7,800 nt of DNA from QHWF01 sp036848175 (GCA_036848175.1 DAIUKO010000355.1:1-7800), one strand, 5' to 3'. Positions 1-5,705 are shown, counted from the stretch's first letter. The notes: generated from the sequence alone by a model not told the origin. Numbers and translations are program-made.

Positions 1-59
1 TCTACACCGTCGACTCGCATTGCGGATTGAGGATTGCGGATTGCGGATTTATTGAACAT
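1..59 (-). CDS. 5' end of a gene cut by the window edge, starting inside the repeat
   Basis: Only about 19 codons are visible, so no product can be named. Reading leftward, an ATG at 59-57 is preceded by GAGG (71-68) with 8 nt spacing. The frame is open to the edge and reads MFNKSAIRNPQSAM then RVDGV. The first 13 residues are encoded by the 123-bp palindrome. A second in-frame ATG at 20-18 is the last triplet of the repeat and would give MRVDGV. The neighbour upstream is the diheme cytochrome, whose stop codon is 1 nt outside the repeat, so the two would be co-transcribed. That this is a real gene is inferred from the same arrangement at the second repeat copy, where a convincing gene follows. 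A chance open frame of this length is quite possible. Confidence 0.4.
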   Translation of the reverse strand, partial: MFNKSAIRNPQSAMRVDGV

Positions 60-140
60 GATTGAAGCCTCAATCAATCCGCAATTCCCAAATCACCAAT
101 CCTCAATAAATCCGCAATCCGCAATCCTCAATCCGCAATG
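18..140 (-). repeat. 123-bp palindromic heptad repeat, copy 1
   Basis: The element has perfect 38-nt inverted arms (18-55 and 103-140). Each arm is built from 7-nt units of the type ATTGCGG or ATTGAGG. Beyond the arms, 60-64 can pair with 97-101, and an alternative inner hairpin can form between 60-65 and 70-75. It is AT-richer than the flanking genes. On the minus strand it starts 1 nt after the TAG stop of the cytochrome gene (142-144) and ends exactly with an ATG (20-18). A second copy of identical length and orientation lies at 4015-4137. Between copies I see two substitutions and two compensating 1-nt indels, all in the centre. No T-run follows the stem, so it is not a canonical intrinsic terminator. 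No mobility gene is present. It resembles REP or MITE-type palindromes in form, but I cannot assign it to a named family. Confidence 0.93.
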
Positions 141-141
141 T

Positions 142-1260
142 CTACCGTCTCGGTACGGGTCTGGCGAACTTCGCGGCGTCAATCGGGGCATTCGGTTGGA
201 TGTCGCTGAGGACGACCCGATCCCGACCGTCCAGCCACGAGAAGGTCCAGCGGTGCGGCACCATGACGCCGGCGACCGGTCGATAATCCGCGTAGTCGGT
301 TTGTGTCGGAACGCGGCCCATTGCCGAGTTCGCGAAGCGCACCATTCGGTTGAGCAGCCCCGTCTCCCTGTCGAAGTAGAACGTGGCGACCAGCCCGCTG
401 GCGCCAGTCCCCTGGACGACATTGACCTCACGGCCGTCGACGGTCGTCGGAAGAGCGACGCGCCAGTTGGTGAGGAATTCCTTGATCCGACCCGGAAACG
501 CCATCCGCGCGTCCAACCGGACCCCTTCGAGCTCGCCTCCGGTGAAGTCGTAATCCTTCACCGCGGTGAGCGGCGTCATGATCGCACCATTGCGGCCGTC
601 GAAGGCTCTGACGATGTCTCCGTCGGTGGTGTGGACGATCGTCGTACGCTGATCCGGAGCCTTCGCATAGAATTCCGCGGGGAGTCCGCCTGACACGTAT
701 CCCGTGCTGGTTCCCTTCGCGACATAGCTGGTGAGGGCGGCGACGCGCGCGGCGCCGCCGAGCGCCTGAATGTACTTGTCGAAGATCGAATCGGCGGTAG
801 GCATGCCCGCGGCCGCCGGCAGAATGTCGTCGGGTACCAACTTCGCCTCGCCGTATACGTCATCCAGCATCGGCGTGACGACCGGTTTGTCGCGGTTGCG
901 GTGGCAGGTCCAGCACGTCACGACCTGTCGTCCGTTGAAATTCGTTTTATTGATGGTCTGCACCATCTGCGCCATCCTGCGCGCAGTCCGCTTTCTGGCG
1001 GTGTCGACCTCCCAATGTTCGTTGTCATGGCACTCGCCGCAGCACATGCTCAGCGCGGCCGAAAACAGTCCCATCGTGCCCATGAATTCATCCACGGGAA
1101 TTCCGGTGAGCACCTGCACGTTCTTGAAGACTTCCTGCGACATCTGCGGCTTCAGCGCTGACCCGGCCTGCGGTCCGTTCGCCGCCAGCGCCACGCCAAT
1201 CACGCAGGCAACCGTCATGGCTGCGGCAGCAAGAACAAATGGCCTCGACCACTGCTTCAT
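142..1260 (-). CDS. Diheme c-type cytochrome, reaction-centre cytochrome c family, with C-terminal lipoprotein-sorting-like domain
   Basis: Predicted 372-aa exported electron-transfer protein. Residues 1-27 form a signal peptide with basic n-region (K2, R6) and an ALA-type cleavage site. Two haem-attachment motifs are present, CGECH (74-78) and CWTCH (116-120). Each follows a helix with methionines that could be axial ligands (M60/M63 and M96/M99). The stretch VFKNVQVLTG and the NF-GRQVV-C-TCHR pattern are typical of the family named after the photosynthetic reaction-centre cytochrome subunit, which is widespread in non-phototrophic Acidobacteriota and has only two of the four haems. From about residue 155 to the end, beginning DSIFDKYIQALGG, the protein resembles a LolA/lipoprotein-sorting type beta domain. 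This fusion is seen in the family and its role is unknown. Start chosen at 1260 because GAGGGG (1273-1268) lies 7 nt upstream; the upstream extension in the same frame has no such support. It diverges from the DUF6644 operon. Confidence 0.88.
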   Translation of the reverse strand: MKQWSRPFVLAAAAMTVACVIGVALAANGPQAGSALKPQMSQEVFKNVQVLTGIPVDEFMGTMGLFSAALSMCCGECHDNEHWEVDTARKRTARRMAQMVQTINKTNFNGRQVVTCWTCHRNRDKPVVTPMLDDVYGEAKLVPDDILPAAAGMPTADSIFDKYIQALGGAARVAALTSYVAKGTSTGYVSGGLPAEFYAKAPDQRTTIVHTTDGDIVRAFDGRNGAIMTPLTAVKDYDFTGGELEGVRLDARMAFPGRIKEFLTNWRVALPTTVDGREVNVVQGTGASGLVATFYFDRETGLLNRMVRFANSAMGRVPTQTDYADYRPVAGVMVPHRWTFSWLDGRDRVVLSDIQPNAPIDAAKFARPVPRR

Positions 1261-1348
1261 GTTGCGTCCCCTCGTTAGCCGGACGTGCCGGCGATCCACG
1301 TCGGCCTGAGATTCTATAGGATTAACGGCCACAGGCTGCACGACGCAC
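1261..1348. promoter_or_regulatory. Divergent promoter region between cytochrome and DUF6644 operon
   Basis: This 88-bp gap separates two divergently transcribed genes and must hold at least one promoter. The only AT-rich patch is 1311-1325. It contains TATAGG on the plus strand (1315-1320) and TATAGA on the minus strand (1318-1313), so overlapping -10 elements are possible. No convincing -35 box is seen at the expected distance in either direction. The plus-strand gene has no clear Shine-Dalgarno sequence in this region. The minus-strand gene does, at 1273-1268. Confidence 0.35.
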
Positions 1349-1906
1349 ATGTCAGCATTTGTCCAGTGGCTCGCGACGACGCCGGCCAGCATCACACTGC
1401 GCGAGTCGACCTACCCGTATCCGTTGATCGAATCGATTCACGTGCTGACGCTCTGCCTCTTCGTCGGCCTCGCCTCGATTCTCGACCTGCGGCTGATGGG
1501 CATCACGCTGAAGCGCGTACCCGTGTCCGAGGTGGCGCGGCGGCTGCTGCCGTGGATGACCGGCGGCTTTGCCATCATGGTGATCACCGGGACGCTGCTT
1601 TTCTACGCGATTCCGATCCGCTCGTATCACAGCGTCTGGTTTCGGACGAAGATGATCCTGCTCGTGCTGGCGGGTCTCAATGCGTGGGTGTTTCACGCGC
1701 GCGTGTGGCGCAGCGTGACGACGTGGGATCTGGATCCGGTGACGCCGAAGGCGGCGCGCGTCGCCGGGGCGGCCTCGCTCGTGCTCTGGGCCGGCATCAT
1801 CGTCACCGGCCGGATGATCGCTTACAACTGGTTCGACTGTGACAAGCCGCAGCCGCCGTTTGTCGTCTGGGTGGCCAACTGCGATTCGTATCCGGGCTTT
1901 CGATGA
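1349..1906 (+). CDS. DUF6644-family inner-membrane protein (first of two)
   Basis: 185-aa integral membrane protein of unknown function. I recognise the DUF6644 pattern: an ESIH motif entering helix 1 (H31), the DLRLMG motif (46-51), a PW-GF segment, TGTLLF (80-85), a Y/F-R-K stretch, then LNAWVFH with H116. Hydrophobic segments lie at about 27-50, 68-90, 101-118 and 137-157, so four helices are likely. H31 and H116 sit in membrane helices and could bind a metal or haem b; this is inference. The C-terminal tail after the last helix has two cysteines (C164, C178) that could form a disulphide if periplasmic. Start is the ATG at 1349; no strong ribosome-binding site precedes it. Its TGA stop (1904-1906) overlaps the ribosome-binding site of the cupin gene, so the two are an operon. 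Confidence 0.85.
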   Translation: MSAFVQWLATTPASITLRESTYPYPLIESIHVLTLCLFVGLASILDLRLMGITLKRVPVSEVARRLLPWMTGGFAIMVITGTLLFYAIPIRSYHSVWFRTKMILLVLAGLNAWVFHARVWRSVTTWDLDPVTPKAARVAGAASLVLWAGIIVTGRMIAYNWFDCDKPQPPFVVWVANCDSYPGFR

Positions 1907-1912
1907 AGGAGG
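1906..1912 (+). promoter_or_regulatory. Strong ribosome-binding site deciding the cupin start
   Basis: AAGGAGG lies 5 nt before the ATG at 1918. It overlaps the last base of the preceding stop codon. It favours the start at 1918 over an in-frame ATG at 1903, which overlaps the stop of the upstream gene and would place this site inside the coding region. The perfect match suggests the cupin is translated more efficiently than its neighbours. Confidence 0.8.
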
Positions 1913-1917
1913 TTTCC

Positions 1918-2403
1918 ATGCCGTACGCGCGTCGGATTCGTCACCTCGTCGGCGCGGCTGTCTCTCTCGGGATCGCGTTGCCCATCGTTGCCGGCTCGAT
2001 CGGCCGCGCGCAGCAGCCGGCGCCGCCGCCGTCTGGCCAGGCGCAGGGCGCGCCCGTACTCGCCGAGGCACAGGGATTCGTCGGAAAGACCGCGACGCTC
2101 GATACGACCGGATACTCGGTCGGCCGCCGCGTGTTCGCGCCCGGCTCGCACAATGCAACGTGGCACATGCACGCGGCGGGGCAGTTGGTCTTTGCCGAGT
2201 CCGGTCACGGCCGGCTTCAGATCAAAGGCCAGGCGATCCGTGAGCTCGCGCCCGGAGACACCGGCTACATTCCGGGCGGCACGATGCACTGGCACGGTTC
2301 GGCGCCGAACGAGACGTTCACGATGACCTTCGTCACGATGGGGGCCGGCGCCACGACGCAAGGCGAGCCGTTGACCGACGACGCGTATCGCGGCAGACAG
2401 TAA
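1918..2403 (+). CDS. Exported single-domain cupin, related to mandelonitrile lyase-type cupins
   Basis: 161-aa small cupin with an export signal. Residues 1-32 contain basic residues (R5, R6, R9), a hydrophobic stretch and an A-Q type cleavage site near 31, followed by a Pro/Gln/Gly-rich linker to about 47. The cupin barrel spans about 65-145. Motif 1 gives WHMHAAGQ with H83, H85 and Q89. Motif 2 gives GDTGYIPGGTMHWHG with H124. The H-x-H-x3-Q plus H set is the metal site of small acidobacterial cupins such as the Granulicella tundricola hydroxynitrile lyase, which bind manganese or another divalent metal. Family membership is clear; catalytic activity cannot be inferred, because this subfamily is mostly uncharacterised and the known lyase is not exported to my knowledge. 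It lies between two DUF6644 genes in one operon, an arrangement suggesting a shared periplasmic task. Confidence 0.85.
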   Translation: MPYARRIRHLVGAAVSLGIALPIVAGSIGRAQQPAPPPSGQAQGAPVLAEAQGFVGKTATLDTTGYSVGRRVFAPGSHNATWHMHAAGQLVFAESGHGRLQIKGQAIRELAPGDTGYIPGGTMHWHGSAPNETFTMTFVTMGAGATTQGEPLTDDAYRGRQ

Positions 2404-2484
2404 GATCGCGAACGAAGAACGAACCGCGAAGACGAGAGAACGAAGAACACAGCTGCGAGAACGAAGCGCGCAGATCCCAGAACG
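2404..2484 (+). repeat. Purine-rich spacer with 21-nt-period repeat running into a start codon
   Basis: The spacer between the cupin and the second DUF6644 gene contains the 9-mer AGAACGAA(G/C) at 2416, 2437 and 2458. The variant AGAACGATG starts at 2479, whose last three bases are the ATG of the next gene. The four units are exactly 21 nt apart, while the 12 nt between the 9-mers diverge. An off-phase GAACGAAG occurs at 2410. The spacer is 81 nt, a multiple of three, and has no stop in the frame shared by the genes on either side. No Shine-Dalgarno sequence precedes the ATG. It may be a decayed tandem repeat or a low-complexity intergenic element; function unknown. Confidence 0.75.
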
Positions 2485-2961
2485 ATGATTTATTCGTTTG
2501 TCCGATGGTGCGAAGCGTCGGCGATCCACGACGCCATCGCGGGCTCGCTGTGGGCGTTTGCGGTGATCGAGTCGGTGCACCTGCTCGGCCTCGCCGCGAT
2601 CGGCGGCGCGGTGCTGGTCGTCGACATGCGCATGCTCGGCCTTGGACTGCAACGTCAATCGATCGCCGACGTGGCGCGCAACGCCTATCCGTGGCTCGTC
2701 GGCAGCCTGATCGTGATGATCACGACTGGCACGCTGCTGTTTCTCTCCGAGCCGATCAAGTGCTACGGCAGCAAGCCGTTCTGGGTGAAGATGACGTCGC
2801 TCGCGCTCGCCATCGTGTTCACGTTCACCATCCGGAGGAGCGTGACGCGAGCGGACGAATCACGGATGCGGCCGATCGTCTACAAGCTGGCCGCGGTCGT
2901 GTCGCTCGGATTGTGGTTCAGCGTCGGCGCGGCGGGGCGCTGGATTGGATTCTCGGGGTAA
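2485..2961 (+). CDS. DUF6644-family inner-membrane protein (second)
   Basis: 158-aa integral membrane protein, homologous to the gene two places upstream. Shared landmarks are ESVH (H32), VVDMRMLG (46-52), AYPW, TGTLLF (81-86) and a W-V-K-M segment (K102). Four hydrophobic segments lie at about 21-50, 70-88, 103-116 and 132-150. It differs from its paralogue in two ways. The helix-3 histidine is replaced by arginine (R117), and the cysteine-bearing C-terminal tail is absent, the protein ending soon after the last helix. If the two histidines bind a cofactor in the family, this copy has only one of them. Two divergent paralogues in one operon suggest a heteromeric complex, which is inference. 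Start at 2485 is the only usable initiation codon, as the open frame upstream back to the previous stop contains no ATG, GTG or TTG. Confidence 0.84.
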   Translation: MIYSFVRWCEASAIHDAIAGSLWAFAVIESVHLLGLAAIGGAVLVVDMRMLGLGLQRQSIADVARNAYPWLVGSLIVMITTGTLLFLSEPIKCYGSKPFWVKMTSLALAIVFTFTIRRSVTRADESRMRPIVYKLAAVVSLGLWFSVGAAGRWIGFSG

Positions 2962-2982
2962 CGAGCGCCGAGGGAACGCGAA

Positions 2983-4056
2983 CTACTTCCTGGTTTTCGC
3001 GGCCTCGTCGCGCTCTTTCTGCCGCGCGCCGCGCAGGATGTTGCCCAACGCGTAATTCCCCTCGTGGCAGGCGTACTCGTAGATGAGACCATCGGTCGCC
3101 GGCCACGTGTACTCGCCCGTCCACGGCCTCGTCCACGTCGTCGGATCGTCGATCGTGAACTGATATCTGAGCGTCTTCGGCCCGGTGCGCGTGAAGCGCT
3201 CGACGACGTGCAGGTTCTCGCTCGAGCCGCGGAAGCGGGTCTTGTCGCTGAAGTTGGTCGTGTCCACGACGAGCGTGTCGCCTTCCCAGTGTCCGACCGA
3301 ATCGCCCAGCCACTTCCTCACGCTCTTCGGCGCGTGCGGCGCGTTCAAGCGAATCACGCGCACGTCATGCACCATCTCGGTGAGGATCATCACGTGGTCC
3401 GGCGTCTGTACGATCTGATGGAGGTTGTTGTAGAAGTAGGTCGGCAGGATTGGCGGTCCCGACGTCGAGCTGAATCCGATCAGGCAGCGCTCCGCGAGCG
3501 GACGGATTTCAGGATCGTCGTACGCGGTCGGCCCTTCGAATCCCGGATCTTCTTCGCGTGCCGCCGCGTCGGAGGTCGGCCTCGCGTTGTAGTCGGCGCT
3601 GCTGCGGCGCTGACGCGCCGCGTCGGTCAGCGCCGGCACGCGGCCGTCGGGCGGATCGACGAGCAGCGACGCGCGCCGCTGTCCGTCGACCACGGTATAG
3701 TGCGAGCCGGGATCGAGCCAGAAGTTGTTATAGCCGCCGACGTTGCCGTACGGTCCCGGCGATCCGTCGCCGCCTTTCGGCGGCGCGTCGCGATCGCCTT
3801 TGACCGGCGCGGCGAGCGCGTCGCTGCGCTGCGCCACGTCTTGTTCGAGCTTCGCCGCTTGCTCGTCGGTGAGCACCAGCGGCGTGCCGGCGCGCCGCTC
3901 GAGCGGCGTCAAGGTCGCGAGATCGTAGGTGCCTTGCAGATCCGGTACGGCTGATCGCGGCGATTGCTGCGCGGCCACCATTGTCGCGGCCGCGACGATG
4001 GTGGCCGCTAGTGTCATTGCGGATTGAGGATTGCGGATTGCGGATTTATTGAACAT
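2983..4056 (-). CDS. Exported protein, paralogue of G, with repeat-encoded N-terminal leader
   Basis: 357 aa from the ATG at 4056, or 344 aa from the ATG at 4017. Function unknown. It belongs to the same family as the two other exported proteins of this operon. Landmarks are PDLQGTYDLATLTP (38-51), PPDGRVPALT (135-144), ERCLIGF (189-195), HWEGDTLVVDTTNF (256-269), a TRPWTGEYTW segment (309-318) and YEYACHEGNYALGNIL (326-341). C191 and C330 are conserved and could pair. Over the last ~160 residues it matches G at roughly four-fifths identity by eye. Residues 1-13 (MFNKSAIRNPQSA) come from the palindromic repeat. I prefer the start at 4056 because GAGG lies 7 nt upstream (4067-4064), while the ATG at 4017 has no ribosome-binding site. 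The leader also supplies the only basic residues (K4, R8) before the hydrophobic signal core (14-29). Convergent with the DUF6644 operon, 21 bp apart, without a visible terminator. Confidence 0.85.
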   Translation of the reverse strand: MFNKSAIRNPQSAMTLAATIVAAATMVAAQQSPRSAVPDLQGTYDLATLTPLERRAGTPLVLTDEQAAKLEQDVAQRSDALAAPVKGDRDAPPKGGDGSPGPYGNVGGYNNFWLDPGSHYTVVDGQRRASLLVDPPDGRVPALTDAARQRRSSADYNARPTSDAAAREEDPGFEGPTAYDDPEIRPLAERCLIGFSSTSGPPILPTYFYNNLHQIVQTPDHVMILTEMVHDVRVIRLNAPHAPKSVRKWLGDSVGHWEGDTLVVDTTNFSDKTRFRGSSENLHVVERFTRTGPKTLRYQFTIDDPTTWTRPWTGEYTWPATDGLIYEYACHEGNYALGNILRGARQKERDEAAKTRK

Positions 4057-4137
4057 GATTCAGCCTCAATCAAATCCGCAATTCCCCAATCACCAATCCT
4101 CAATAAATCCGCAATCCGCAATCCTCAATCCGCAATG
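4015..4137 (-). repeat. 123-bp palindromic heptad repeat, copy 2
   Basis: Same length, arms and orientation as copy 1. The perfect 38-nt inverted arms are 4015-4052 and 4100-4137. It occupies the whole gap between F and the downstream ATG at 4017. On the minus strand the TGA stop of the DUF6152 gene (4140-4138) is followed at once by the first base of the repeat. The last three bases of the repeat are an ATG (4017-4015) that continues in frame into E. If transcribed it would fold into a long hairpin within the operon mRNA, with that ATG paired at the base of the stem. The 39 nt from the internal ATG to the end are identical in both copies, while all differences lie upstream of it. Confidence 0.93.
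4064..4067 (-). promoter_or_regulatory. Repeat-borne ribosome-binding site for E
   Basis: GAGG on the minus strand stands 7 nt before the ATG at 4056. The equivalent site in copy 1 (71-68) stands 8 nt before its ATG at 59. The match is short, but it sits at correct spacing in both copies and points into the gene downstream. It decides for the longer form of E. Confidence 0.5.
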
Positions 4138-4629
4138 TCAGAGACCACCCCGACCTCGACCTCTTCCGCGGCCTTCGTTCGGATCCGCGCCGTCGGTCGG
4201 AGCGCCCGTACCGGACGACCCGAGGAACAGCTTGCGGCCGTCGGGGAACGTGATGTTTCGTCCGTTGGCGCGCGTCAGCGAGTGATCGCGCGTCTGGTAG
4301 CCGTCGACGACGATCTCCGTCCCCTTCGCCAGCGATTCCTTGGTGATGCCGCGGCGGAGCAGCGTGTTCGGCGTGCCGCCTTCGACCATCCACTCCTCAC
4401 ACTTGGCGTTCGGCGTGTACTGGCACGCAATCGCGCCGTCGGCCTTCGGAATCTCCAAGTGGATCCATGCGTGAGGGTTCACCCACTCGATGGTCGTGAT
4501 CTTGCCCTTCAGCAACACCGGTTTGTTCGGATCGAACTCGCCGCCGAACGCGTGGTGCGCGATCGCCGGCATCGAGGCTGCCGCCACCAGGCCGAGTCCC
4601 GCGAGCAGTGATGAAAGCTTCGTTCGCAT
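4138..4629 (-). CDS. DUF6152-family exported protein
   Basis: 163-aa exported protein of unknown function. A signal peptide covers residues 1-24 (basic R2 and K4, hydrophobic core, AIA cleavage site), leaving a mature protein beginning HHAFGGEFD. This start, together with KPVLLKGKITTIEWVNPHAWIHL (37-59), is the hallmark of DUF6152. The conserved H25, H26 and the NPH motif (51-53) suggest metal binding, which is inference. C69 and C77 may form a disulphide. The tail 153-162 is an alternating Gly-Arg run, low complexity and probably disordered, ending right at the palindromic repeat. Start at 4629 is supported by a GGGGAGAGG stretch (4640-4632) and by the signal peptide; the gene begins 11 bp after the stop of G. 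Genes of this family often sit beside the kind of exported proteins found on both sides here. Confidence 0.87.
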   Translation of the reverse strand: MRTKLSSLLAGLGLVAAASMPAIAHHAFGGEFDPNKPVLLKGKITTIEWVNPHAWIHLEIPKADGAIACQYTPNAKCEEWMVEGGTPNTLLRRGITKESLAKGTEIVVDGYQTRDHSLTRANGRNITFPDGRKLFLGSSGTGAPTDGADPNEGRGRGRGRGGL

Positions 4630-4640
4630 CGCCTCTCCCC

Positions 4641-5705
4641 TTATTGCTGTTTCGATTTCGTCTTCGTCTCGTCGACCTCGCGCAGCCGTGCGCCGCGGAG
4701 GATGTTGCCCAACGCGTAGTTGCCTTCGTGACAGGCGTACTCGTAGAGATGATCCTGCGTGATCGGCCACGTGTACTCGCCGGTCCATGGCTTGTCCCAC
4801 GTCTTCGGATCCTCGATCGTGAAGCGGTACTTCAGCGTGTTGGCGCCGGTGCGGGTGAACTGCTCGGTGATCTTCAGCTGCTCGGTCGCGCCGCGGAAGC
4901 GCGTCTTGTCCGTGAAGTTCGTCGTCTCGACGACGAGGGTGTCGCCTTCCCAGCGACCCACCGAGTCGCCGAGCCACTTGCGGATCTGCGGCGGCGCGTG
5001 CTGGGCGTTCAGGCGGATGATCCGCGCATCGTGCACCATCTCGGTGAGGATCATCACCGTGTCTTTCGTCTGCACGATCTGATGCAGGTTGTTGTAGAAG
5101 TAGTTTGGCAGGATCGGCGGGCCTGACGTCGATCCGAATCCGATCAGGCAGCGCTCGCCGAGTGGACGGCGCTCCGGATCGTCGTAGGCGCCGGCCGCCT
5201 CCAGACCTGGATCGCCGGCGTTTTCGGTGGCGTCCGATTGCAGGCGGACGAGCGCGAGCCGTGACGCCTGACGCTGGCGCGCCTCGGCGGTCAGGGCCGG
5301 CACGCGGCCATCCGGCGGATCGATCACGATCGACGATCGCTTCTGGCCGTCGACGATCGTGAACTGGTTGCCGCGATCGATCCAGAACGAGTTGTAGCCG
5401 CCGACGTTGCCGGCGGGCCCGAGCGAGCCGTCGCCGCCCTTGGGCGGCGCCGCGCGATTCCCGTCGATCGCCACCGCGCCGGCGTGTTCGCGTGCGACCG
5501 CCTGCTGTTCGCCTTTGACGGCCTGCTCGTCGGTCAACACCGCCGGCGAGCCATTCGGCCGCTCCATCGGCGTCAGCGTCGCGAGGTCGTAGGTCCCCTG
5601 CAGATCCGGTTTGCCGTCCGGCAGCCGCGGAATCCTGCTCGCGGTCTGCGCGGAGAGGACCGTCACGCCGGCGACGAACCCAATCGCCGTGAACACGCGC
5701 GTCAT
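4641..5705 (-). CDS. Exported protein G of the same family as E and H
   Basis: 354-aa exported protein without known function. Residues 1-20 are a signal peptide (R3, hydrophobic core, cleavage after LSA). The mature part begins with LPDGKPDLQGTYDLATLTP (28-46), a segment common to this family. Other landmarks are PPDGRVPALT (130-139), ERCLIGF (184-190), RWEGDTLVVETTNF (251-264), KPWTGEYTW and YEYACHEGNYALGNIL (321-336). C186 and C325 are the conserved cysteines. The start overlaps the stop of H by four bases (ATGA, 5705-5702), pointing to translational coupling, and only a weak purine stretch precedes it. It is the closest relative of E, two genes downstream, so E and G arose by duplication with a DUF6152 gene between them. 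Confidence 0.85.
   Translation of the reverse strand: MTRVFTAIGFVAGVTVLSAQTASRIPRLPDGKPDLQGTYDLATLTPMERPNGSPAVLTDEQAVKGEQQAVAREHAGAVAIDGNRAAPPKGGDGSLGPAGNVGGYNSFWIDRGNQFTIVDGQKRSSIVIDPPDGRVPALTAEARQRQASRLALVRLQSDATENAGDPGLEAAGAYDDPERRPLGERCLIGFGSTSGPPILPNYFYNNLHQIVQTKDTVMILTEMVHDARIIRLNAQHAPPQIRKWLGDSVGRWEGDTLVVETTNFTDKTRFRGATEQLKITEQFTRTGANTLKYRFTIEDPKTWDKPWTGEYTWPITQDHLYEYACHEGNYALGNILRGARLREVDETKTKSKQQ

Noticed and set aside
18..140. CRISPR-like array of short repeats
   Set aside because: The units are contiguous 7-mers without unique spacers, and no cas gene is present.
34..693. Plus-strand open frame across the repeat and the end of the cytochrome gene
   Set aside because: It is antisense to a well-recognised cytochrome, begins inside the palindrome and has no family pattern; GC-rich third positions create such shadows.
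142..1260. True photosynthetic reaction-centre subunit
   Set aside because: Only two haem motifs are present and there are no other photosynthesis genes; the name reflects family membership only.
1903..1917. Upstream start for the cupin
   Set aside because: The ATG at 1903 overlaps the previous stop and would put a perfect ribosome-binding site inside the coding sequence.
2962..2982. Bidirectional terminator between the convergent genes
   Set aside because: The 21-bp gap has no inverted repeat or T-run.
3064..3954. 296-codon plus-strand open frame
   Set aside because: It lies fully antisense to E, is Arg/Val-rich with no recognisable domain, and mirrors the conserved protein on the other strand.
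4015..4137. Rho-independent terminator
   Set aside because: The stem is long enough, but no T-run follows on either strand and a co-directional gene begins at its end.
18..4137. Composite transposon or insertion sequence
   Set aside because: No transposase or integrase lies between the copies and I see no target-site duplication.
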